Source of the DNA: Bradyrhizobium sp. 170
Lineage (GTDB): Bacteria > Pseudomonadota > Alphaproteobacteria > Rhizobiales > Xanthobacteraceae
Reading direction: 5' to 3'
Length of the DNA: 64,000 nt
Assembly (NCBI RefSeq): GCF_023101085.1
Contig: NZ_CP064703.1
Coordinates: forward strand, 1,240,001-1,304,000
In this document: positions 53,966-61,817 of the stretch, in pieces
Layout: the number at the start of each line of letters is the position of its first letter
How positions within the stretch are numbered: position 1 is the first letter of the stretch
Translations under genes and position numbers: made by a program
The notes under the pieces: generated by a model
What the model saw: the letters and a program-made list of their open reading frames with translations, nothing else
What the model was told of the DNA's origin: nothing
Databases searched by the model: none

Positions 53966-55662
53966 CCAGACTGTGTAAAAACGTTTTTCCGCCCCCAAAA
54001 ACTGCACGCAACCGGGGACGATCCGCGTCGACACGACGGTCTGAGCGTATTTTTGCTGTATCGAGTCTGGAGTCAATCCGGGCGCAACCTCGGGCCACGC
54101 TGAGCGACCTGAGCGGTTACACGATGCGCATAACAGCACGAGCTCTTCACGCCCGGATTGCCACCAGGAGCGGCTTGATGCCGACGATGTTCACTACGCG
54201 CGTGAGGTTGTAGGCGAGTACGTTCAGCGCCATTTCGGTCGCGACATTGGGCAACCGCTTCATTAGAAAGTGTGTCGCACCCATCCGCATCTTCAGTGTG
54301 GCGAACGGATGCTCGACGGTTTCGCGGCGCACACGCATGGCTTGCGGGTTCTGATCGAGCCGCGTCTGCGCGGCCTCGACGACGTGTTCGTGTTCCCAGC
54401 GTTTGATGCGGCGCTCGTTGGACGTTGTGCACTGATCCTTGAACGGGCATGTGCGGCACGCCTTCGTCAAGTAAATCCGCATTTTCTGGCCATCTTCATC
54501 AGCGGTGAAGTGGTGCGCCAGCTTCTCGCCGGCCGGACAGCGATAGACGTCATCCTTGGCCAAATAGACAAAATCAGGTTTCCCAAAGCGGCCTGCCGAC
54601 TTGGCTCCCGAAGTTTGCGGCTTGGGTAGCGTGACCGCGACCCCGGCCTGTTCGCATGCCAGGATTTCCTCACCTTTAAAGTAGCCCCGATCCGCAACGA
54701 CGTCCAAGTTATCGCTGCGCAGCACGGCTTTCGCCGCCTGCGCCATCGTCGCCAGTTGCGATCTATCGGTGCCGACGTTGGTGACCTCGTGCGCGACAAT
54801 CAGATGGTTCGTGGTGTCGACCGCACTTTGTACGTTGTAGGCGACCATGCCTGAGCCGCGCCCGCTCGTTGCCATCGAGCGGCAATCGGGATCGGTCAGC
54901 GATATCTGCTTGTCGGGCGAGGCGAGCAATGCCTTTTCAATCGCGGCCAGTCGTTTCACTTCTTCTTCGAGCTTCGCCAGCTTTTCCCTAAGCCGCGTCT
55001 TGGTCATCAGCACCGTTTCCGACGGCTCTTCTCCTGCGGCCGTCTGGCGGTCGGCGGTGTCCAGTTGGCTCATGTAGCGCGCCACGCTCTCTTCGATCTG
55101 CTTCTGGCGGCGCTGGATCTTGCCTTGCGTGAAGTTGTTGTCGCGACTGTTCACGGCCTTGAACTTGCTGCCGTCGATGGCAACGCTGGCCTTCGTCAGC
55201 AGGCCCATCTTGCGGCACAACTCGACGAATTGCGCGCAAACCTTTTTGATCGCTGCGCCATTGTCCTTGCGGAAGTCGGCGATGGTTTTGTGATCCGGCG
55301 CGAGCCGTCCGGTCAGCCACATCACCTCAAGATTGCGGCCAGCCTCGCGCTCCAGCCGCCGGCTCGATTGCACCCGGTTGAGATAGCCGTAAATGTAGAG
55401 CTTGAGCATCGGCGAAGGATGGTACGCCGGCCGGCCGGTCGCCGCAGGATCAACGCCATCGAACCCGAGGTCGCGCAGTTCCAATGCATCCACGAATACA
55501 TCGACCGCGCGAATAGAATTGCTCTCGTCGACCCAATCATCGAGGCATTCCGGCAACAGCGTCGTCTGCTGGCGATCCGCCCCTTGAACGAAACCCCGCA
55601 TCACTTCCCCCGCCGATTCAGCAAGAGAATCATAGCATCGACGGGGTTTTCACACAGCCTGG
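53966..55662 (-). mobile_element. IS1182-family insertion sequence
   Basis: Bounded by imperfect terminal inverted repeats: CCAGACTGTGTAAAAAC at 53966-53982 and GTTTTCACACAGCCTGG at 55646-55662 (15 of 17 matching after inversion). One transposase gene fills it. Total about 1.7 kb, normal for the family. No clear target duplication was found. Confidence 0.8.
54147..55601 (-). CDS. IS1182-family transposase
   Basis: 484 residues from ATG 55601 (a GTG one codon upstream is possible). N-terminal DUF772 part (RPAYHPSPMLKLYIYGYLNR), then the DDE domain: Asp in VAIDGSKFKAVNSRDNN, Asp in LDVVADRGYFKGEEI, Glu in RRETVEHPFATLKMRMG. A zinc-ribbon-like CRTCPFKDQC lies between the second Asp and Glu. Intact, so the element may be active. 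Confidence 0.93.
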   Translation of the reverse strand: MRGFVQGADRQQTTLLPECLDDWVDESNSIRAVDVFVDALELRDLGFDGVDPAATGRPAYHPSPMLKLYIYGYLNRVQSSRRLEREAGRNLEVMWLTGRLAPDHKTIADFRKDNGAAIKKVCAQFVELCRKMGLLTKASVAIDGSKFKAVNSRDNNFTQGKIQRRQKQIEESVARYMSQLDTADRQTAAGEEPSETVLMTKTRLREKLAKLEEEVKRLAAIEKALLASPDKQISLTDPDCRSMATSGRGSGMVAYNVQSAVDTTNHLIVAHEVTNVGTDRSQLATMAQAAKAVLRSDNLDVVADRGYFKGEEILACEQAGVAVTLPKPQTSGAKSAGRFGKPDFVYLAKDDVYRCPAGEKLAHHFTADEDGQKMRIYLTKACRTCPFKDQCTTSNERRIKRWEHEHVVEAAQTRLDQNPQAMRVRRETVEHPFATLKMRMGATHFLMKRLPNVATEMALNVLAYNLTRVVNIVGIKPLLVAIRA

Positions 55663-55669
55663 ACCCAAA

Positions 55670-55710
55670 CCGGGGGATCGGCGTCCAAATTTTGGACGCC
55701 GATCCCCCGG
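55670..55710. repeat. Perfect 41-bp palindrome beside the IS
   Basis: CCGGGGGATCGGCGTCCAAA and its exact reverse complement separated by a single T. It starts 8 bp outside the right terminal repeat of the IS1182 element. Could be a pre-existing target hairpin or a remnant of another element. Confidence 0.8.
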
Positions 55711-55852
55711 TCAGGGGTCAATTGCAGGCTGAATGATCGCCTGACGGCGGTCTTTCAGAAGACGACCGAGTATCTACGGCCGTATGCCTGCTTTGAAGCA
55801 GCACTGACGATAGGCGTCCATTCCGATAGCGTTCTTGTCGGCAGTAGTCGGA

Positions 55853-56002
55853 CTAAAGCCGATGGTTTACAGCGGCTTGGGCCTGCCTGAAGCATTCAGC
55901 ACGTGCGGCCCTTTGATCTACCATTGCTGCTTCTGCCGATAACAAGGCTTCAAAGAATGGCACGACTAAAGCGACAGCGAATGCCGTTCGGATACCGAGC
56001 AT
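55853..56002 (-). CDS. Small secreted protein
   Basis: 49 residues from ATG 56002 with AAGGAGG 6 nt upstream, a strong SD that decides the start. Signal peptide-like N-terminus (RTAFAVALVVPFFEALLSAEA) leaving about 24 residues, MVDQRAARAECFRQAQAAVN, with one Cys. Function unknown; similar short AECFRQA peptides are common in Bradyrhizobium, as I recall. Confidence 0.55.
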   Translation of the reverse strand: MLGIRTAFAVALVVPFFEALLSAEAAMVDQRAARAECFRQAQAAVNHRL

Positions 56003-56125
56003 ATTCGCCTCCTTGATGGACAACCAAGCGTGCAACACCGATCAAGAACTGCCGGACAACTATCTTCAATTTCGTATTTTTTTTCGTCGGTTCGATTCAG
56101 TGGCGCTCCCTAGCGAAATCGAACC

Positions 56126-57157
56126 TCACGCTTCGCCGTCGCGCTTGCTCAGCAAGTCCTTGGCGAGATCGCCTAGCGCCGGTCGCGGCAGCGCCGTAAA
56201 CGGCAGCGGGCGTGTCACATCGATCGCGGCTAACCCGAGCCGCGCGGTGAGGAGGCCGTTGAGTACGCCCTCGCCAAGCCGCTGCGAGAGCTTTGCCGCG
56301 ATGCCGTGGCCGAGCATCTGCTGCACCAGGCTGTCGCCGACCGCCATGCCGCCGGTGATGGCGAGATGGCCGATGACGTGGCGGAGCAGGCTGATCATGC
56401 CGAGCGTGCCGGGCCGGCCGCCATAGAGCCGCGCCAGTTGCCGGATCAGCCGCATCGCGGCGACGAACACGAACAGCACGTCGATCAGGGCGCGCGGGCT
56501 AACGGCTGTCACCACCGAGACGCGTTGCGCGGCTGTGGAAACCAGCCGGCGCGCCTCTTCATCCAGCGGCGCCATCAATTCGCGCTCGGCCAGCTTGATC
56601 ATGTCGGCACCGTCGATGATGTCGTCGGCATGGCCGACCAGCGTGGCGCGGGCGCGGGCCAGTTGCGGGTTTTGATGGGCGAGCTTGAGCAAATCGTTGA
56701 CGACGGCGCGGCTGGCGGCGCGGTCGTCGCTGCGCAGCACTTCAGTGGCGCGCTGATGCAGTTTTTCGATCGCCGCCAGCCGCGCCAGCCCGAAGGCTTC
56801 GCGCCCGATGACGACCGCCAGCGCCAGCGCGGCGGCGGCAGCGAATGCCAGCGCGACGTAGCCCAATGTCTGGCTACGCGCGAACAGGTCCTCGATCAGG
56901 TTGACGACGCCGAGCCCGAGGCCGAGCAGCACCAGCCCGCCGACGGCGGACCAGAACAGCGTGCCCCAGCGAAAGCGGCGGCGTGCCGGGACACGCGGCG
57001 CATCGATCGGCACCGGCAGGGTGGCGGGATCGGCTTCGGGCGTGATGTGCACGGTGCCGCGGGCCGGGCGTCCGGTTTCATCCGGACCCATCACGACCAC
57101 GCCGGGATCGCCGAGCTTGAACGTCGCCGGCCGCCGATGCGGCGTTTTCTCGCTCAT
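56126..57157 (-). CDS. YcjF-like DUF697 membrane protein
   Basis: 343 residues. Pro-rich cytoplasmic N-terminus, two TM helices at about 70-120 (TLFWSAVGGLVLLGLGLGVV, GYVALAFAAAAALALAVVIG), then the DUF697 helical region ending in RHVIGHLAITGGMAVGDSLV. The start overlaps the YcjX-like GTPase gene by 4 nt. The YcjX/YcjF pair is a conserved stress-linked unit of unknown mechanism. Confidence 0.88.
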   Translation of the reverse strand: MSEKTPHRRPATFKLGDPGVVVMGPDETGRPARGTVHITPEADPATLPVPIDAPRVPARRRFRWGTLFWSAVGGLVLLGLGLGVVNLIEDLFARSQTLGYVALAFAAAAALALAVVIGREAFGLARLAAIEKLHQRATEVLRSDDRAASRAVVNDLLKLAHQNPQLARARATLVGHADDIIDGADMIKLAERELMAPLDEEARRLVSTAAQRVSVVTAVSPRALIDVLFVFVAAMRLIRQLARLYGGRPGTLGMISLLRHVIGHLAITGGMAVGDSLVQQMLGHGIAAKLSQRLGEGVLNGLLTARLGLAAIDVTRPLPFTALPRPALGDLAKDLLSKRDGEA

Positions 57158-58617
57158 TGCAATCGGTCTCCGATCAGGAACTGGAGGGCGCGGTCGAGGC
57201 GGATGTGAGGCAGCGCGGGCTCGTCGTTGGCCGTGCGCTCCAGGAGCGGCGGCCGGAAGCGCAGGAAGCGGAAATCGGCCTGTTCGGAAGCCGTGCTGGA
57301 AAGGCCGCGAAAGCCGCCGTTGAACAGTTCCTCAGGGTCCGCGGGCAGGTCGCCCGGAAAGGTCGCCACTTCGGTCTCGCCATCGAAGGTATCGCCATTG
57401 GCGGTCTCGCCGGGCGCGGGCGTGCCGATAATGGACGGCAGCTTCTCGCGGCCGCGCGCGACCTGTGCCTCGCGCGTGGCGCGCACCGCCGATAGCGCGA
57501 CCACGTCGATTGTCGCACCCGCATACTCGGCGCGGTTGGCCGCCTTGGCGACCGCGCGCCGCAGCACGGCTTCCAGCCGGTCGTGGCTCTGATGGTGCAG
57601 ATGATCGGCCTTGGTGGCGGCAAACAGAATGCGATTGATCCGGGGACGAAAGAGGGTGCTCAATATCGTGCTGCGGCCGATGCGGAAGCAATCGAGAATG
57701 CCTGTCAATGCGGCTTCGAGATCGTGCAGCGCTTCCGGCCCGGCATTGAAGGCGGCGAGCGCATCGACCAGCACGATCTGCCGGTCGAGGCGGGCAAAAT
57801 GATCGCGGAAGAACGGACGCACCACGACATCCTTGTAGGCCTCGTAACGCCGTCGCATCATCGCCCACAGCGAACCATCGGGCGCGCTGCCGTCGGCCGC
57901 GACATCGAGCGGCGCAAAGGTGAGCGCCGGTGTATCCGCCAGATTGCCCGGCATCAGGAAACGCCCGGGCGGCAGCAGGCTCATCGCAAAACGCTCGTCG
58001 CGGCAGGCGCGCAGATAATCCGTGAACAGCCTTGCCGCCATGCGCGTCGCCTGTTCGTCCTCACGGCCCTCGGGGTGAAGCGTCTTCAGATGTTCGTGCC
58101 ACGGCGCGGCGAGCTTTTGGCGCGGTCCCTCGCGCGACAATGCCAGGCTCTCCGTCGACCATTGCTCGTAGCTTTTGTCGAGCAGCGGAAGATCCAGCAG
58201 CCATTCGCCGGGGTAATCGACGATGTCGATGGTGAGCGTGCGGTCGGCGCCATTCTGCCGCTGGTAGTCGATGACGAGGCGCAGTTCGCTGATGTCGACG
58301 GTGGAGCTTGGCCAGCGCCGCTCCTCGATCAGGGTGCGGACGTGGTTCTCATAGTCGAAGCGTGGCACCGCATCGTCCGGCTGCGGCTCGAGCCGGGCGC
58401 GGGCAATCCGGCCAGTGGCATAGGGTTCGAACACCGGAAACCTTCCGCCGCGGGTCAGGCCGTGGACGAGCGCGGTGATGAACACGGTCTTGCCGGCGCG
58501 CGACAGGCCTGTGACGCCGAGCCGCACGGTGGGATTGAAGAAGCTGTCGCCGTAGTCCAGAAGCGCCCGCGCCGACAGGCGCGCTTCCTCGACGATATCT
58601 GAAAAACTGGGGGCCAT
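57154..58617 (-). CDS. YcjX-like P-loop protein (DUF463)
   Basis: 487 residues. Walker A in GLSRAGKTVFITALVHGL (about 35-52); a DxxG-like switch in TIDIVDYPGEWLLDLPLL; and a nucleotide-specificity loop FAATKADHLHHQSHD. This is the conserved YcjX fold, predicted NTPase, partner of the YcjF-like gene that overlaps its stop. Confidence 0.9.
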   Translation of the reverse strand: MAPSFSDIVEEARLSARALLDYGDSFFNPTVRLGVTGLSRAGKTVFITALVHGLTRGGRFPVFEPYATGRIARARLEPQPDDAVPRFDYENHVRTLIEERRWPSSTVDISELRLVIDYQRQNGADRTLTIDIVDYPGEWLLDLPLLDKSYEQWSTESLALSREGPRQKLAAPWHEHLKTLHPEGREDEQATRMAARLFTDYLRACRDERFAMSLLPPGRFLMPGNLADTPALTFAPLDVAADGSAPDGSLWAMMRRRYEAYKDVVVRPFFRDHFARLDRQIVLVDALAAFNAGPEALHDLEAALTGILDCFRIGRSTILSTLFRPRINRILFAATKADHLHHQSHDRLEAVLRRAVAKAANRAEYAGATIDVVALSAVRATREAQVARGREKLPSIIGTPAPGETANGDTFDGETEVATFPGDLPADPEELFNGGFRGLSSTASEQADFRFLRFRPPLLERTANDEPALPHIRLDRALQFLIGDRLQ

Positions 58618-58828
58618 GCGGGCGTGGGAGGCTCGATGTCGGAGGGGCGTTGGTGGGCGATTACCGGAAAAGTGGCGATTGGCCGGCCAAAATCAAGCGT
58701 CTGTGATAGGCTGGCCACGGGCTTCTATGGATATCGGCTTGTGACCGGCAGCACGAAAATGCCACGGCTGTGGAGTACCGGGAAGACCATTGTCCTGATC
58801 GCCCTCTCACCAGCTGCTGTGGATCCGC

Positions 58829-59527
58829 ATGACCATCTTCAGACTGAAACAACTCGCCTCGACATCGTTCCATGCGGCGGCCGACGCCATGCACTGGAAC
58901 TACGACCGCGCCGAGCTGATCGCCGACGGCGTCGTGCATATCGTCGGCGTCTGTCTGGGGCTTGTCGCCGCCACGGCGTTGATCGTGTTGACCGCGGTCT
59001 ATGCCAGTGCGTTCGAAATTGCGGTGGTGTCGGTCTACGTCGCGGGCCTGCTGGCGATGCTGACATTTTCGGCGGTCTATAATCTCTGGCCGGTATCGCG
59101 CGCCAAATGGGTGCTGCGCCGCTTCGATCATTCCGCGATCTATCTCCTGATCGCGGCCACCTATACGCCGTTCATCGTGGCGCTGAAGGAGAGCTATCTG
59201 GCGCTTACGCTGCTGGGTGGGGTGTGGTGCGTCGCGATCGCCGGTGTGGTGCTGAAGCTGGCGCGCCCGGGGCGATACGATCGCTTGGCCGTGGGACTCT
59301 ATCTCGCGCTGGGCTGGAGCGGCGTCATGATTTACGATTCGGTGGTGAAGGCGGTGCCGCCGCTGGCGCTGGGCTTCGTGGTGGCGGGCGGCGTGCTCTA
59401 TAGCCTCGGCGTGATCTTCCATGCCTGGCAGCGGCTACGCTTCCAGAACGCGATCTGGCACGGCTTCGTCTTGCTCGGCGCCGCCTGCCATTATACGGCT
59501 ATTCTCGATATGATGATCCTGACGTAA
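58829..59527 (+). CDS. Hemolysin III / PAQR family membrane protein
   Basis: 232 residues with seven predicted TM helices. Conserved polar residues of the HlyIII/TrhA family: HIVGVCLG near residue 38, SAVYNLWPVSRAKWVLRRFD then HSAIYLLIAATYTPF, and a C-terminal WHGFVLLGAACHYTAIL, giving the His/Asp/Ser zinc-type set. Likely inner-membrane; linked in E. coli to membrane energetics. Divergent from the YcjX gene. Confidence 0.9.
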   Translation: MTIFRLKQLASTSFHAAADAMHWNYDRAELIADGVVHIVGVCLGLVAATALIVLTAVYASAFEIAVVSVYVAGLLAMLTFSAVYNLWPVSRAKWVLRRFDHSAIYLLIAATYTPFIVALKESYLALTLLGGVWCVAIAGVVLKLARPGRYDRLAVGLYLALGWSGVMIYDSVVKAVPPLALGFVVAGGVLYSLGVIFHAWQRLRFQNAIWHGFVLLGAACHYTAILDMMILT

Positions 59528-59550
59528 CGATATCCGAGGGGAGAGCGGCC

Positions 59551-60345
59551 ATGCAGGTGACCGGCAAAGTCGTGGTTGTCACCGGTGGCGGCAACGGCAT
59601 CGGGAAGGCGATGTGCGAGGCCTTTCATCGCGCAGGCGCAGCCAAGGTCGTTGTCGCCGATATCGATCCCGATGGCGCGCGAACCGTCGCCACGCCGATC
59701 GGTGGGGCGGCCTTCAAATGCGATGTCGGAAAGGAGAAGGACGTCCATCACGTCATCGAGGAGACCGAGCATCAATTCGGCCCGATTGCGCTGTTCTGCT
59801 CCAATGCCGGCATCGGCGGCGGTTTCGATCCACTGTCGGTGAATGCCGGCGGAAACTCCGACGAGCCGTGGCAGCGAAGCTGGGCCGTTCATGTCATGGC
59901 GCATGTCTATGCGGCGCGGCACCTGATTCCACGCATGAAGGCGCGCGGCGGCGGCTACTTCCTCAACACGATTTCGGCGGCGGGGTTGCTGTCCCAGGTC
60001 GGCAGCCCGGCCTATTCGACCACCAAGCACGCCGCGGTCGGCTTTGCCGAAAACCTCGCGATCTCGCACAAGGCCGACAACATCAAGGTGTCGATCCTCT
60101 GCCCGCAGGGCGTCGACACCAACATGCTGCGCTCGATCCCCAAGGGCCCGCAATCCGGCGACGGCGACCTTTCGCCGGAGCAGGTGGCGCAGGACGTGCT
60201 GAAGGGACTGGAAGAGGAAACCTTTGTGATCCTGCCGCACCCGCAAGTGCTGGGCTACATGCGCAAGAAGACCGAGAATTACGACCGCTGGATCTCGGGC
60301 ATGGCGAAGATCCAGGCGAAGATGCGGGAGAGTTACGGGAAGTGA
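59551..60345 (+). CDS. Short-chain dehydrogenase/reductase
   Basis: 264 residues, 23 nt after the HlyIII-like gene. Classical SDR: nucleotide loop TGGGNGIGKAM (residues 11-21), NAGIGGGFDP, the catalytic Ser in NTISAAGLLS, and Tyr155/Lys159 in AYSTTKHAAVG. Cofactor preference looks NAD-like, with an acidic residue in VVADIDPDGA. Substrate unknown. Confidence 0.92.
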   Translation: MQVTGKVVVVTGGGNGIGKAMCEAFHRAGAAKVVVADIDPDGARTVATPIGGAAFKCDVGKEKDVHHVIEETEHQFGPIALFCSNAGIGGGFDPLSVNAGGNSDEPWQRSWAVHVMAHVYAARHLIPRMKARGGGYFLNTISAAGLLSQVGSPAYSTTKHAAVGFAENLAISHKADNIKVSILCPQGVDTNMLRSIPKGPQSGDGDLSPEQVAQDVLKGLEEETFVILPHPQVLGYMRKKTENYDRWISGMAKIQAKMRESYGK

Positions 60346-60350
60346 GAACA

Positions 60351-60467
60351 TAGCCCGGATGCAGCCAACGGGTCGCGCGAATGCGCGCCCGATGACAGGC
60401 TCCGCGAAATCCGAGGCTGCCGGGCGGATGGACTGATCCCGGATTGCGCTGCGCTCCATCCGGGCTA
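60351..60467. repeat. Palindromic repeat, TAGCCCGGATG type
   Basis: TAGCCCGGATG at the left pairs with CATCCGGGCTA at the right. The inner block 60369-60406 is 37/38 identical to 49463-49500 in a repeat with different ends. Located between the SDR and a convergent small gene. Confidence 0.75.
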
Positions 60468-60534
60468 CGAATTTTCTAAATAGGGTTGTGAGCGAGAAGG
60501 GCGGCCCCTCTGCCGCCGTTCCCGACAATCTCTC

Positions 60535-60951
60535 TTACTGACAGCGGTGCATCAGGCCGTCTTCGAGGCGGACCATTGTGCCGGGCTGGCAGATGATGCC
60601 GTTGCGTGCCGCGTAGTCCTGGCTCCATGCGCCCTGGCCGTAATAGCCATAGGCGCCGCCGCCGTCGCCGCCGTAATAGGCGTAGGGGCCGCCGCCGTAG
60701 TAGGCCGCAGTCGCTCCGGCTGCGACGACACCGGCGCCCACCGCGGCGGCACCGGCCGCGGCCCGCCGCGCCTGCCGCCGGACAACGCCCGGGGTGTAGG
60801 GATCAGCCACCTGTGCCTGCGCGCGCTCGATCGACAGCGAGGCGCCCTTCTGTTCGCTCCAGTCAAACGAGAGCATGGTCGCGCATGTGAAGACGGAGAC
60901 GGCGAGGGCAGCTTTTCCCAAGGCAGCTTTTTCAAGGCTTGGCTGTTTCAT
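60535..60951 (-). CDS. Small Gly/Tyr-rich secreted protein
   Basis: 138 residues from ATG 60951 with TGGAGTGA 8 nt upstream. An N-terminal hydrophobic segment (LAVSVFTCATMLSF) with basic residues before it suggests export. Then an Ala/Gly stretch (AAAGAAAVGAGVVAAGATAA), a GGGPYAYYGGDGGGAYGYYG low-complexity part and a conserved-looking end QDYAARNGIICQPGTMVRLE with two Cys. Function unknown. Confidence 0.75.
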   Translation of the reverse strand: MKQPSLEKAALGKAALAVSVFTCATMLSFDWSEQKGASLSIERAQAQVADPYTPGVVRRQARRAAAGAAAVGAGVVAAGATAAYYGGGPYAYYGGDGGGAYGYYGQGAWSQDYAARNGIICQPGTMVRLEDGLMHRCQ

Positions 60952-61071
60952 GACTTTCACTCCAGGGTTGCCCCATGCTGAACTCTCGTGCGAGCGTAGA
61001 GGTCCGTCAAGTAGTGCCGCGTACGGAACTTGCAGACGAATTGTCGGGCCTTTGAATCAAGAAGAGGTTTC

Positions 61072-61695
61072 ATGAGCTGGCGTGGCTGGCCATTTGGAAA
61101 AGCTCCGGCGACGCTGCCGGATGCGCCGCATGCGCTGCTGGCGGATATCGAGAAGCGGGGCAGGCAATATCTCGACGAGGCGGACAACGGGAAATGGGTC
61201 TATCCGGCCTGCAAGCGGACCGCGCCGGATGCCGGCGCCGACAAGGACTCCGTCTGCAACCACACGCGGCTGGAAGCCTTCCGCTATCTGCTGATGGTGC
61301 CCAGGGGTGAATTCAAGCTGCTCGTCGAGCCGGATTCACAAGCGGCGATACTGGAGGCGTATCTTCGCCAGTTGCCGCACGATGAAACGGTGATCGAATT
61401 CACCGGCAACACGATGAGCGATCTGGCGATTGCCGTCATTGCCGGATTCAACTGGCTCACTTATTGCGCTGGCCTTGCCGGAGCCGACCGCAAGACATTT
61501 TCGGGGACGCTCAACCATTTCCGCAGAGTTGCGATGTCGGCGCAGAAATGGTGGGAGATGAAGGGCGCCGGGGAGCGCTACGCGCAACTGTTGCAGACGC
61601 AGCAGGAGCCGCCGCTGTTCCTGTATCTGGTCTGGGCGGACTATGGCCGGCTTGCGGACGAAATCGCCGCGGCGCGGGCCGGGCGTCGGGGCTAG
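61072..61695 (+). CDS. Conserved hypothetical protein
   Basis: 207 residues from ATG 61072, GAAGAGG upstream. Soluble, Trp- and Cys-containing (MSWRGWPFGKAP, KWVYPACKRTAPDAGADKDS), with IEFTGNTMSDLAIAVIAGFN and HFRRVAMSAQKWWEMKGAGE. No signal peptide. I do not recognise a domain. Ends 29 bp before a long perfect inverted repeat. Confidence 0.65.
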   Translation: MSWRGWPFGKAPATLPDAPHALLADIEKRGRQYLDEADNGKWVYPACKRTAPDAGADKDSVCNHTRLEAFRYLLMVPRGEFKLLVEPDSQAAILEAYLRQLPHDETVIEFTGNTMSDLAIAVIAGFNWLTYCAGLAGADRKTFSGTLNHFRRVAMSAQKWWEMKGAGERYAQLLQTQQEPPLFLYLVWADYGRLADEIAAARAGRRG

Positions 61696-61723
61696 CTCTT
61701 TCGCGTAGAGCGCGGTCTCTCAT

Positions 61724-61801
61724 CGTCATTGCGAGCGAAGCGAAGCAATCCATAGTGCAGCAAGCGGAGGCATGGATTGCTTCGCTTCGCTCGCAATGAC
61801 G
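61724..61801. repeat. Perfect 30-bp inverted repeat between convergent genes
   Basis: Arms at 61724-61753 and 61772-61801 are exact reverse complements, beginning CGTCATTGCGAGCGAAGCGA, with an 18-nt loop. It lies 29 bp after one stop and 17 bp before the other. Could act as a two-way transcription barrier; no T-run follows either arm. Confidence 0.85.
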
Positions 61802-61817
61802 TGGATAGAATCGCGTT

